Notes: generated from the sequence alone by a model not told the origin. Positions 25,499-33,616 are shown, numbered from the stretch's first letter. The stretch: 41,846 nt of DNA from Methylococcales bacterium (GCA_003584875.1 QVQD01000121.1:1-41846), one strand, 5' to 3'. Made by a program: numbers and translations.

Positions 25499-27439
25499 TC
25501 ATCTTTTTATTGCTTTGCGTGCAATGGATAGTGCGTGGGTTATGGCATTCCCGCCACTAGAAAAGCTTTCAACGTTTTTGCCGCGCACCTCAGGTATCGT
25601 AAATGGTTTTTTCTCCACAAGAGGCATACCGAATTTAACCCGCGATTTGTTGGTTTCGGCAATTCTATCGTCGTAATTTACTATAGGTTGCGGGTCATAC
25701 CCCCATTCATGATGACTGTCGCCGGAAGTATATAAATCTTTTGCTTTTACTGTTTTTTTTAATATTTTATAATTTCCATTTAAAGCCGAATCGCCGTGAT
25801 CTTTTGCATACTGAGGATGAAGGGTAACCCAATCGCCTGGATTAATGTCTGTTATAGTTTTATCTTTGGGAACTGCTCTATATACAGTATGCCTTGAATG
25901 AGGCTTTCCTTTTGCTTCAGACAATATATTAAATGCTTGCCTGTCATAACTATTTCCTTGTTCTCCGTAATAACGGAATCCATTGGGGCCATAAACATCG
26001 GGTGGATAAACGCCGGTTACATCATGCAATGGCGAACCGTCATCTTTGCTGGGAGCTTTGTGTTCGCCTTGATATTCACCAACATCCCCGCCGCCATTAG
26101 CGTGCGTCACGCTATCGCCGAACCACTGGCTAAAATTGGGATTGCTGGTGACGTCGCCACCGTCGGCCTTGTGGATGGCTTTCTGCTTAGGATCGAACGC
26201 ACCGCTATTGCCAATGGCAGATTTGATCTGCGTTGGATGCCGCAGCATGACGGCAAGATTGCCCTTCAGCGACGAAGGCATCCAAGAGTCATGCCCGGCT
26301 GCGCGCAACTGGTCAAACCAGTCTGACTGCGCCTTTTTGTAGTTTTGCGCCCGGCTTAGAGCCTCTGGCCGCTCTCCAGTGTATGGATTTTCTGCCTTCA
26401 AATACGCCGGAATAACCCGGCTTGCGGTGTTTGTCGGCTGGAATCTGCCGTTCTCCCACACATGCCCTTGGCTGTCATTGCTCTCGGCGTATTGACTGGC
26501 TTCATGAGGATCGGTCGTAAACCATGCACCATGCCGACCTACGTTAAATGACGTGAAGTCCTTATCTTTCGACGTGCCTGTATAGTATGTGCGCGGGACG
26601 CCATTATCGTGCGTCACGCTATTGCCGAACCACTGGCTAAAATTGGGATTGCTGGTGACGTCGCCACCGTCGGCAAACCCAGGCCGGCGCGGCAAGTCAG
26701 CAACGCCATGTGCGTCATTGATCGCCTTCACCTCGTCATCGCCTAGGACGCGATTGACTTTCATGCCACCGCTGATGAGCCAATTACCGGACATATTCGG
26801 ATTGGTTTTGTAGCGGTAGAAGCCACCATGCGGGACTTGGTCCGTAATGTGGGCGGTGTTGGGGATAGGTTCGCCTTTGGCGTTCATGCGTGCGCGGCTA
26901 TTAGCCAATGACTGCCAATCGACGTCTGCCGGATGCTCAACTTCAGCCCACACATGGTTTGACGGTCGCGTGTCTGGCGCTTTCAGGTCCGCATGCGACT
27001 TGGCACCAATGTGCGTGGCTACAGGAAGGTCGCCAGAGTGCCAGCCAGGACGGTATGCCAGATCGCCAAGGGTAGACTTTACACGCCCTTGTGACTTGCC
27101 TTGCGGCCCTTCTTCGGCAGTCAGCCACTGACCAACAGGAACCGGCTTATTAGCGTTCACAAACAGCGGATACAGCTTGCCGTTTTTCGTCTTGAACAGC
27201 TTGTATGCCTTCACCGTCTTCTGCGGTTCCGGCATGTCGCCAACGTCGCCACCGTCGGCATATCCATCGGGGATCGCGGTATGCTCATCACCCATACCGG
27301 TGACATGCACACCAGGGATCATGGAAGCCGGATGTGGCGGCTTTGGGTGGTCGCCGGTAGGTAGTGGCCCAATCTCCTTAGCAAGCCCCTTGGCGACCAT
27401 TGTAGCGCGTCGGATGGCTTTGTCTGGGGATTGCATCAT
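25499..27439 (-). CDS. Modular portal-adjacent protein with ADP-ribosyltransferase-like domains
   Basis: The product is 646 residues. Residues about 77-250 form a conserved phage domain (AYKLFKTKNGKLYPLFVNAN, LAYRPGWHSGDLPVATHIGA, HITDQVPHGGFYRYKTNPNM, MKVNRVLGDDEVKAIN). Residues about 283-420 resemble the ART-like domain of phage polyvalent and MuF-type proteins (TYYTGTSKDKDFTSFN, HGAWFTTDPHEASQYA, and the hallmark ending HPTQIKSAIGNSGAFDP). Residues about 517-585 form another possible ART-type module (HTVYRAVPKD, INPGDWVTL, GDSHHEWGYDP), encoded by AT-rich DNA. The ART module is bounded by near-identical GGDVTSNPNFSQWFG motifs. The ATG overlaps the portal stop. If packaged, it could be ejected to modify host proteins as T4 Alt does; that is inference. 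Confidence 0.65.
   Translation of the reverse strand: MMQSPDKAIRRATMVAKGLAKEIGPLPTGDHPKPPHPASMIPGVHVTGMGDEHTAIPDGYADGGDVGDMPEPQKTVKAYKLFKTKNGKLYPLFVNANKPVPVGQWLTAEEGPQGKSQGRVKSTLGDLAYRPGWHSGDLPVATHIGAKSHADLKAPDTRPSNHVWAEVEHPADVDWQSLANSRARMNAKGEPIPNTAHITDQVPHGGFYRYKTNPNMSGNWLISGGMKVNRVLGDDEVKAINDAHGVADLPRRPGFADGGDVTSNPNFSQWFGNSVTHDNGVPRTYYTGTSKDKDFTSFNVGRHGAWFTTDPHEASQYAESNDSQGHVWENGRFQPTNTASRVIPAYLKAENPYTGERPEALSRAQNYKKAQSDWFDQLRAAGHDSWMPSSLKGNLAVMLRHPTQIKSAIGNSGAFDPKQKAIHKADGGDVTSNPNFSQWFGDSVTHANGGGDVGEYQGEHKAPSKDDGSPLHDVTGVYPPDVYGPNGFRYYGEQGNSYDRQAFNILSEAKGKPHSRHTVYRAVPKDKTITDINPGDWVTLHPQYAKDHGDSALNGNYKILKKTVKAKDLYTSGDSHHEWGYDPQPIVNYDDRIAETNKSRVKFGMPLVEKKPFTIPEVRGKNVESFSSGGNAITHALSIARKAIKR
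26092..26167 (-). repeat. 76-bp direct repeat, copy 1, inside the modular ART-like gene
   Basis: This copy matches 26599-26674 with two mismatches and an offset of 507 bp (169 codons). Both copies encode GGDVTSNPNFSQWFG(D/N)SVTH in the same frame. Confidence 0.95.
26599..26674 (-). repeat. 76-bp direct repeat, copy 2, inside the modular ART-like gene
   Basis: This is the partner of 26092-26167. The ART-like module at residues about 283-420 lies between the two copies, so recombination between them would remove it cleanly in frame. Confidence 0.95.
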
Positions 27440-29718
27440 TGCTGTTCAGCTTGCTTTGCGATGGGGGCGGCAATCGGTGCCGCCTGGGGATGCAAGGCGA
27501 TGTCGCGCGCCAGTTCGAGTAGCTGGATTTTTTCGTGGCTGGCACGGTCGGCGGCGCGGTTGCGGTCTTCCTGCATGACGTCATCTTGTTGAATGCCGAG
27601 GGCGTGACGCTTCGTCTGCGCGTCCATCAACTTCGCCCTTGCCGTCATCAGATCGACAGGCGTGTCCACCTGCTGTTGCTGAACATCATGCGGCGCGCTC
27701 GCTTGGTGTTGCGCCTTCAGCATGTCCGCCTGGGCCTTCAGCGTCTGTGCGTCGGCCTGCTGCTTCTTGACCTGCATTTCCGCCATCTGCTTCTGCATTT
27801 CCGGCGGTGGCGCAGCCTGGGCAGACGGAGGAGCCATGAACTGGTCTGGGTTGGAGAAGCCGAGGGCCTGGATGCACGCACGATCAATAGCAATCGGGTC
27901 ATACATCGTCGGGTTAGAAGCCTGTAGCTGCTTCAGCGCGGCAAGCTTCATCATACGCTGCGCTGCACTGGCTGTGTTCGGGTCTGCCTGGGGCGACAGT
28001 TCGTTGTCCTCTAGCGCCTTCAGGAACACCTTCTCGTCCCACGTATATGCGGGTGTCTTGTTACGCTGCCAGAAGCTGTTCGGGTTTTCCTTGAAGCAAC
28101 GTGCAAGCAACCGAAATTCCTCGGCCTGCGATGCGTGCATGCGCTTGTGGACACTGTTCAGCACCTTCGCGGCCTGTTCGATCATCGCCAGGGTGGTGCC
28201 GACAGGCGCGTCTGCGCGTCCTTCACCGACCTGCTGCTCAGACGTGCCGCCGATCCGCATACCCGTCGTGGCGATGTCATTAACCAGCGCCATCAAGGCT
28301 TGCGATGGTTCTTTATACGGGAGAGGCATGATGGCCTGATTAATGGGCATGCCACCGGTTTTGACCGGAGCGCCACCACCCGGCGGAACGCGGAAAATGT
28401 TAGTGTTTTGACGCGCGCCAGTATCCGCGAACAGAAAGCCAGGGAAATTAGAATACATCCCAGCATCAAGCAACTCACGCCAAGCAGCAGTAATAGCGTT
28501 GGTAGTATTACCAAGTATATGCAGTAATCCAATGTCGTAGAAGCCGAAGCCAGGAACGAATGTATACTTGACGAAATTAGCACGCGGGTCAGGAAGTTCT
28601 TCGTCGTTCTTGTCGTAGTTTCGAACAATAGACAGGATTTGCTTCGAAGATACGTCAATAGTGACGCGATACGGGACTTCCAAGCCACTGATTTTGCCCT
28701 TGTATTTGTGTTCGTAGCCGACGATATCGAGTTCGCAATAAATCTCGTAAATTTCGCGGTCGCGGTCGTCAGGGTTCTTGGTTTCGGAACTGATGCCCTG
28801 CTGTGCGTCCTTCTCCTCCTTGACGGCATCAAGCTTAGGCGCGGCAGCCTGCGACAATTCGGTGTCGCGGTAGACGCCCATGATTTGCAGTCGCTTGACC
28901 GTCGATGGCTTCATCGAAACGCGGTGCGTGATGCGCCGGGCGTTCTGGAGGTCGGATGCGTTGTTGCTGACGATCAGATCGTCGGCGTCAACAGTCTCGC
29001 TCACAGGCCGGTTGCGCAATGGACAAAAATAGACCTTCTTGAACGCTGTGCCGCCGAAGCCAAGCAACAGCAGCATGCGGTCGGTGTCGGGATAGTATTC
29101 CGTCGCCGTGCTGGTGAGGTAGTGGTTAAAGTCCTTTTCCAGCGCGTCGGCCAACTGGTCCTGTTCGGCGGTGCTGCCGTTGCTGTCGTCCCTGATCTTG
29201 ACCGGTCCATCGGTGGGCAGCATTTCCGAACGCGCGTTCGCCTGGAAGCGGAGGACAGCCTCCAGAAGCAGCGGGTGACGGACACGGGACATACCCTCGA
29301 CAGGAGCGCCGTCAGACGCGCCGGCAAGGTTGGGTATCTCCACCTTCAGACCGAGAAGCTTAATGCCCTGTGCGCGGTCCTCAATCCATTCCTGTCGGGT
29401 TTCAAGGTCGTCCTCTACGCCGCGTAGCAGTTCGCTGCTGATGCGGCTTAGTTCGAGGTCGCTGATGTCCTCGGCCAGATTGTCGAACCAGCCCTTCGGA
29501 CCACGGCTTTCGGCCTCGTCAATGGGCTTTCCGTCTAAGCTGACGGTGATCGAACCATCAGGGTGTTCAATGCGTAGGATCGCACCCTTGTCGTCATATT
29601 CCGGCGTATCCTGCTGCTCGTCGTCGTCTGCCACCACCACGTCCATCGGTGCAGGCTGCAAACCCGGTTCGGGTTCAGACAGCCGGATGTTCGGTGATAG
29701 GCCAGGAACGAGCGACAT
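27436..29718 (-). CDS. Portal protein
   Basis: The 760-residue product is a podovirus-size portal. Conserved segments include EWIEDRAQGIKLLGLKVEIP, the HPLLLEAVLRFQANARSEML helix with GPVKI, LLLLGFGGTAFKKVYFCPLR, FVKYTFVPGFGFYDIGLLHI and GGTSEQQVGEGRADAPVGTT. The C-terminal 130 residues are Gln/Ala/Met-rich helix (PPEMQKQMAEMQVKKQQADA), consistent with a portal barrel. It lies next to the large terminase, the expected docking partner. The portal ring forms the DNA channel at the head vertex. The start at 29718 is 3 bases after the 59-residue gene's stop. Confidence 0.85.
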   Translation of the reverse strand: MSLVPGLSPNIRLSEPEPGLQPAPMDVVVADDDEQQDTPEYDDKGAILRIEHPDGSITVSLDGKPIDEAESRGPKGWFDNLAEDISDLELSRISSELLRGVEDDLETRQEWIEDRAQGIKLLGLKVEIPNLAGASDGAPVEGMSRVRHPLLLEAVLRFQANARSEMLPTDGPVKIRDDSNGSTAEQDQLADALEKDFNHYLTSTATEYYPDTDRMLLLLGFGGTAFKKVYFCPLRNRPVSETVDADDLIVSNNASDLQNARRITHRVSMKPSTVKRLQIMGVYRDTELSQAAAPKLDAVKEEKDAQQGISSETKNPDDRDREIYEIYCELDIVGYEHKYKGKISGLEVPYRVTIDVSSKQILSIVRNYDKNDEELPDPRANFVKYTFVPGFGFYDIGLLHILGNTTNAITAAWRELLDAGMYSNFPGFLFADTGARQNTNIFRVPPGGGAPVKTGGMPINQAIMPLPYKEPSQALMALVNDIATTGMRIGGTSEQQVGEGRADAPVGTTLAMIEQAAKVLNSVHKRMHASQAEEFRLLARCFKENPNSFWQRNKTPAYTWDEKVFLKALEDNELSPQADPNTASAAQRMMKLAALKQLQASNPTMYDPIAIDRACIQALGFSNPDQFMAPPSAQAAPPPEMQKQMAEMQVKKQQADAQTLKAQADMLKAQHQASAPHDVQQQQVDTPVDLMTARAKLMDAQTKRHALGIQQDDVMQEDRNRAADRASHEKIQLLELARDIALHPQAAPIAAPIAKQAEQQ

Positions 29719-29721
29719 ATG

Positions 29722-29901
29722 CTACCTCATGAGTGCGCCGTGTTCGGCAATAAAGCGTTCGATGGCTTCTTGCGCGGCATAATTATCAGCGATTGCTTTT
29801 ACTGTATACGTCGCAGTAATTCCAGCCAAATCAGGCGACCATACTTCCACGGTGAAAGAACCGTCGCCATTGTCTTCAAGTGCCGCTTGGCATTTTAGCA
29901 T
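29722..29901 (-). CDS. Small protein between TerL and portal
   Basis: The product is 59 residues: it begins MLKCQAALEDNGDGSFTVEV, then has a short beta region and a terminal helix (AAQEAIERFIAEHGALM). It starts 2 bases after the TerL stop and ends 3 bases before the portal start, with no room for other signals, so it is surely part of the operon. The sequence reads as a compact beta-beta-alpha fold. The function is unknown. Confidence 0.65.
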   Translation of the reverse strand: MLKCQAALEDNGDGSFTVEVWSPDLAGITATYTVKAIADNYAAQEAIERFIAEHGALMR

Positions 29902-29903
29902 GA

Positions 29904-31577
29904 TTACACCGGATATAGAGGTTGTGGCGGTTTGCCTTGATGCCGGTTTGCTGCGTTCAACTCCGCAATACGCTCGGGGCTGCGGACAAGCAAGCCGAGG
30001 TCGCGCAGGTGACGGAGCGCCATGCTGACGGTATCGACAATGTCGTCATGTCGCCCTTTGGGGAACTGACCGACCTGGGTGATGACCATATCTGCCCAGG
30101 CAAGATCAGGCGCGTATACCATGCCTTCGGAGAACAAAGCCTGCACGCTGTAGAGGCGCGCTAGCTTGTCCTGCGCCTTCGGATCGACCAACTGAACGGC
30201 GAAGTCTTCGTGGCCATACATGCGGCGCATCTCCTGCGACACACTGATGCCAGACGCCTTGTTTTCGATCAGCAGCTTGTCAACCTTCAGCGTCCGGCAG
30301 GTCTTTGCTACCTTTTCCACGAGGTCATGTAATTCCAGACGTTCCTGCCAAGCCGTCATCAGCATGACCTTAGGCAGACCGTCGATGGTGCCGGTGCCTG
30401 ACAATGCCTCGGCGTTTGCGCCATACCGATTGACCGTGCGGGTGGCGCGGGTGTCGGTTGATCCATACCATACGCCCCAGACCGTCAGGGCGCTGAAGTC
30501 ATTCTCTTGCTTCGTGGTGTATGCGGTGTCCAGGCTGGCGATGATGAAATCGAACGGCGGGAAAGCTTCGTCAGGCCAGAGGTTCCACCACTCTCGCTTG
30601 ATCACGCCGCCACCAGCCGGTTCAGGGCGCTGCTGTAGCTGGCCGGCTGTAGCCCATGGCCCTAGGGTCTTCTCAAGCAGCCTGACCTGCTCCTCGTCGA
30701 ACCGCTCTGGCCACAACAGTTCCCCTGGCGTCTCGCGCGGGTCTTTCCATTGGATCGGAATGCCATCATCGGTCGCCCAGGCGGGCACCAGGGTGGTGTG
30801 GAATGACCGGTCTGGTTCGTATCGCATCGGTAGGCAGAGGTGCTGCCAGTCGCCAACACCGCGCTCTAGGACGTGTCCGCTGATGTCCTGCTCCGACAGG
30901 CGCTGCGCGATGACGATGCGGCAACCGAAACCGGGCTTCGAATTGTTCAGACGATTATACCACGCCATGTCCCACCACTCGATGGTAGACTTGATAATGG
31001 CTTCGCTGTTCGCCTCGGCGCTGTTGTTGAGGTCGTCGCCAATCAGGTAGGAGCCGCCAAGTCCGGTCGTGGCACCACCGACAGACACTGTGTTGCGTAT
31101 GCCGTTCTTGTCGTTCTGAAATCTCTGCTTGGTGTTGGTATCGCCGGTCAGCTTAAACCGGCCTCCCCAACGCCGCTGATACCAGTCGGATTGGATGAGC
31201 GTGCGGCACTTAACGCTATCTTGCAGCGATAGCGCCATGGCGTAACCGGCGTGGAGGAATTGCACACCGGGACCAGACAGCGACGTGTTTGCTTGCTGCG
31301 CCCAAACCCAGGCAGGGAACATAACGCCGCAAACCGTCGATTTGCTAAATCGCGGCGGAATATTAATAAGCAGGTTGTTAATATATCCGTCCGCGCAAGC
31401 TTCTAAGTGTTCGCAAACAGCTTGTAGCGCGTAACCGCCAGTAGCAAACTCTGCGCTGTCAATATGAGGCCAAGCGGCAACAGTAAAGTCATACAGCGAT
31501 GCTTCCAGTTCGCACCGCTCTATTTCAAGTAACGCCTCATCTATATCAACGTTACTGTCGCCATACTTGATTATCAT
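29904..31577 (-). CDS. terL: Terminase large subunit (packaging ATPase-nuclease)
   Basis: This 557-residue protein pumps DNA into the prohead and cuts concatemers. ATPase part: Walker A-like LLINIPPRFSKST (residues 69-81), SVGGATTGLGGSYLIGDDLN with Walker B acidic residues near 181-182, and VIAQRLSEQDISG as coupling motif. Nuclease part: DFIIASLDTAYTTKQEND (first metal Asp), VDKLLIENKASG, and GRHDDIVDTVSMALRHL (last acidic cluster), an RNase H-like fold. Its ATG shares one base with the stop of the alpha-CTD-like gene (TAATG), so translation is probably coupled to it. Confidence 0.92.
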   Translation of the reverse strand: MIIKYGDSNVDIDEALLEIERCELEASLYDFTVAAWPHIDSAEFATGGYALQAVCEHLEACADGYINNLLINIPPRFSKSTVCGVMFPAWVWAQQANTSLSGPGVQFLHAGYAMALSLQDSVKCRTLIQSDWYQRRWGGRFKLTGDTNTKQRFQNDKNGIRNTVSVGGATTGLGGSYLIGDDLNNSAEANSEAIIKSTIEWWDMAWYNRLNNSKPGFGCRIVIAQRLSEQDISGHVLERGVGDWQHLCLPMRYEPDRSFHTTLVPAWATDDGIPIQWKDPRETPGELLWPERFDEEQVRLLEKTLGPWATAGQLQQRPEPAGGGVIKREWWNLWPDEAFPPFDFIIASLDTAYTTKQENDFSALTVWGVWYGSTDTRATRTVNRYGANAEALSGTGTIDGLPKVMLMTAWQERLELHDLVEKVAKTCRTLKVDKLLIENKASGISVSQEMRRMYGHEDFAVQLVDPKAQDKLARLYSVQALFSEGMVYAPDLAWADMVITQVGQFPKGRHDDIVDTVSMALRHLRDLGLLVRSPERIAELNAANRHQGKPPQPLYPV

Positions 31578-32044
31578 TATGTTTTTCTGGCTTTTCGCGC
31601 AGCACGAGATTGCCGAACGATATCATTCCACATTTCTTCTTTTTTATCGAAGGAGATACCTTCTTGGCGCAAATAGTTTCGAAGGGCCTTTGTGCATATT
31701 TGCCCAATCCGCGAGTCTGTCAATTTATGCATTTTCGCTAATTCGGTCTGGGTGTATCCCTGTTTATATTGCTCCAAAATAGCATGATAGCGCGCTATGC
31801 TTTTCTTCCGGTTCTCCGCCTCTAATGAAGCGCGCGAGGGCTTAACTGTCACGCCTTGACGAAGCTGAACACCGTGCTTGCCAAGCACTTCTATTAATTC
31901 AGCCCGTGTTATTCTACCCAATCCATACACATTAAGTAATTCAGCAGCAGAATACTTTTCCAGTTCTTCTGTTGTCTTGATTCCCATCCAAGTAATTAAG
32001 CAATTACGCGCCCTAGTAGACAGTTCTAGTTCGTCGATGTCCAT
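31577..32044 (-). CDS. Alpha-CTD-like plus sigma region 4-like DNA-binding protein
   Basis: This 155-residue protein looks like two host RNA polymerase parts joined. Residues 3-58 align with the C-terminal domain of bacterial RpoA: DELELSTRARNCL against DDLELTVRSANCL of E. coli, then EELEKYSAAELLNVYGLGR and an E...L helix. R11, N14, C15, G43 and E49 correspond to RpoA R265, N268, C269, G296 and E302; the K298 position is Ile. Residues about 98-128 (YTQTELAKMHKLTDSRIGQI, CTKALRNYLR) match the helix-turn-helix of sigma70 region 4.2. It lies between TerS and TerL, where a late transcription factor or a DNA-site recogniser for packaging would be co-expressed. AGGAC precedes the ATG. The role is inferred. 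Confidence 0.75.
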   Translation of the reverse strand: MDIDELELSTRARNCLITWMGIKTTEELEKYSAAELLNVYGLGRITRAELIEVLGKHGVQLRQGVTVKPSRASLEAENRKKSIARYHAILEQYKQGYTQTELAKMHKLTDSRIGQICTKALRNYLRQEGISFDKKEEMWNDIVRQSRAARKARKT

Positions 32045-32067
32045 CTTCTTTGTCCTATACTGTTTGT

Positions 32068-32631
32068 TTACTTGTTCTGTTCTTTAGCAGCCAATAAAGC
32101 CTGCTTTAACGCATCCCGCGCATGAGCATCCAGTGAACTCGCGTCAATACTCGCAACCTGCTGTGTCTGTATTGGCGCACCATTTGGTCCGCTCACCTCA
32201 GTCTTGTTCACATCGCCGTAAGTATTTCGGTTCAGTTTACTTGCCAGCCACTTGCGCGTGTCTACCATTACACGCTTTTGGTCTGACGGAATACTGTTGT
32301 CGTCTGAAATTGCAATCAGTTGGTCTACGTAAAACGACTGTTGGTCTTCACGAGCGCGTGTATACATCAAACTAAATTCAGGGTGAACACGCAACCAATT
32401 ATACACCGTTTGTAGCGTTGGAACGCATTCGTGTTCCATTGCTATTTTATACAACGACTTGCCCACCGCAATTTCAGAGCAAATCAGTTCAGCAACTTTC
32501 ACGTCATAGGTTGACGGATTGCCATTATTCGCCCGGCCATCCTTCTTCTTCGGTTGTTCGGCAGCCAGATCGGTCGTGCGCAGGACGACAGCCGGCGGTG
32601 CTTTACCTGAACCCTTACCCTTGACAGCCAT
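32068..32631 (-). CDS. terS: Terminase small subunit
   Basis: The product is 187 residues. The start at 32631 (MAVKGKGSGK) is chosen because GGAG lies 6 bases upstream; a longer frame starts within the terminator hairpin. The core YDVKVAELICSEIAVGKSLY, QTVYNWLRVHPEFSLMYTRA, FYVDQLIAISDD and KWLASKLNRNTYGDV is the standard phage TerS DNA-recognition and oligomerisation layout, with a helix-turn-helix near residues 50-75. It selects the packaging site and hands DNA to TerL. A regulatory gene separates it from TerL. Confidence 0.85.
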   Translation of the reverse strand: MAVKGKGSGKAPPAVVLRTTDLAAEQPKKKDGRANNGNPSTYDVKVAELICSEIAVGKSLYKIAMEHECVPTLQTVYNWLRVHPEFSLMYTRAREDQQSFYVDQLIAISDDNSIPSDQKRVMVDTRKWLASKLNRNTYGDVNKTEVSGPNGAPIQTQQVASIDASSLDAHARDALKQALLAAKEQNK

Positions 32632-32648
32632 CACATGCTCCAAAAAAA

Positions 32649-32676
32649 CGGTGGTTGATATATACATCAATCACCG
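32649..32676. terminator. Bidirectional-looking hairpin terminator before TerS
   Basis: CGGTGGTTGA and TCAATCACCG form a 10-bp stem, with one G-T wobble on the plus strand. It has AAAAAAA on the left (U7 for minus-strand RNA) and CCCTTTTT on the right. It lies 8 bases after the 48-residue gene and just before the TerS RBS, so it separates the early/middle block from the late block unless transcription reads through. Confidence 0.8.
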
Positions 32677-32684
32677 CCCTTTTT

Positions 32685-32831
32685 CTACTGCTTCGGTTTT
32701 TTGGCCTTCCAAGCCGCCTTGATCTGCTCCCATGTGGCCGGGTTCTTCGGCGGGGGTAACTTGCGCGCTGCGGCCAGGAAACTGTCACCAGGGCGCCTGA
32801 TGGCAGTTTCGTGGTAATCCTTGGTCGCCAT
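32685..32831 (-). CDS. Small basic protein
   Basis: The product is 48 residues: MATKDYHETAIRRPGDSFLA, then a Lys/Pro-rich stretch and a helix ending AAWKAKKPKQ. TAGGAAAGC is a usable RBS. It sits 6 bases after the GapR gene and before the terminator. It was too short for a simple length filter but is well spaced and strongly biased in composition. The function is unknown. Confidence 0.6.
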   Translation of the reverse strand: MATKDYHETAIRRPGDSFLAAARKLPPPKNPATWEQIKAAWKAKKPKQ

Positions 32832-32837
32832 GCTTTC

Positions 32838-33083
32838 CTACATCCCCAGGTTGCGGCGGTAGAGGTCCAGAAGGGCCTGCTCCTCCTCAACGTCAGCCTG
32901 CTCGCGCTTGCGGTCGGCGATCAGCCGGCGAAGCACCCTCTTGTCGAATCCGGCGCTGGAAGCTTCGGTGTAGATATCTTTGATATCGGATGCGAGGGAT
33001 TTCCGATCACTTTCTAAATTTTCGATGCGTTCGATGATGCTGCGCAGGCGTTCGGTGGAAATGTTGTGGCCGATTTCAGACAT
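32838..33083 (-). CDS. GapR-like (DUF2312) nucleoid-associated protein
   Basis: The product is 81 residues. The start at 33083 (MSEIGHNISTERL) has GGAG 7 bases upstream. It matches the GapR/DUF2312 pattern closely: RLRSIIERIENLE...IKDIYTEASSAGFDKRVLRRLI, then EEEQALLDLYRRNLGM at the end. In Caulobacter, GapR clamps overtwisted DNA ahead of forks and RNA polymerases and assists topoisomerases. A phage copy could help replication or late transcription, or compete with host GapR. The family is largely alphaproteobacterial, which points to the host. Confidence 0.88.
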   Translation of the reverse strand: MSEIGHNISTERLRSIIERIENLESDRKSLASDIKDIYTEASSAGFDKRVLRRLIADRKREQADVEEEQALLDLYRRNLGM

Positions 33084-33318
33084 TTTTCTTCTCCTGTTCG
33101 AGCAAGTCATGCAACGTGTGCCGCATGATGATTTGTGCTGCATTCAGCGTTTTAGTCGGGGTATCGCTTTCGCTGGCAAGCACGGCTGTCAGCGTAGACA
33201 GCCCGAAAATAACCTCACCTAGCTGATTACGCTCATAAAATTTCTCCCTTTCGAAGATTTCATGGATTTCTTGGGCTAATTTAAGCGAACTCTCGCACCA
33301 CTGTTCGAAGCTACTCAT
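33076..33318 (-). CDS. Small helical phage protein
   Basis: The product is 80 residues from the ATG at 33318 (MSSFEQWCESSLKLAQEIHE). It is all-helical: EIFEREKFYERNQLGEVIFG, STLTAVLASESD, then QIIMRHTLHDLLEQEKK. It overlaps the GapR start by 8 bases and the preceding gene's end by 8 bases, as expected for a compact operon. It is not recognised. Confidence 0.6.
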   Translation of the reverse strand: MSSFEQWCESSLKLAQEIHEIFEREKFYERNQLGEVIFGLSTLTAVLASESDTPTKTLNAAQIIMRHTLHDLLEQEKKNV

Positions 33319-33616
33319 CTTCTTCGCTTTCCGATTTTTTATCATGCCTTGCAAAGAACATCGACATTCGGACTAATTCAAGGCCAACTACAGTGATAGC
33401 ATCTGTTACATTATTGGCCCGGGAAACTTGTTCCGCCAGGATGACTGTCAGAACATAAATTTGCATACCAAGCGGCACATCGTGCATGATATTATTTTGA
33501 ATAAACAGATCTAAAATCTGTTCATAATGTTTCAAGCATTCTTCATACGAGGATTTGTTCATCACCGACGGATCAATGCTGTTTTTTAGCTGCGCGACAA
33601 CATCTTCAATAGCCAT
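33311..33616 (-). CDS. Small helical phage protein
   Basis: The product is 101 residues from the ATG at 33616 (MAIEDVVAQLKNSIDPSVMN), preceded by ACGGAG. It is helical with hydrophobic surfaces (YVLTVILAEQVSRANNVTDA, ITVVGLELVRMSMFFAR) and an acidic tail. It overlaps the upstream small membrane protein gene by 31 bases. It is similar in length and style to the next gene downstream. The function is unknown. Confidence 0.6.
   Translation of the reverse strand: MAIEDVVAQLKNSIDPSVMNKSSYEECLKHYEQILDLFIQNNIMHDVPLGMQIYVLTVILAEQVSRANNVTDAITVVGLELVRMSMFFARHDKKSESEEDE

Noticed and set aside
32615..32890. A 91-residue minus-strand frame overlapping the terminator
   Set aside because: It runs through the terminator hairpin in another frame; the 48-residue frame at 32685-32831 has the RBS and ends before the hairpin.
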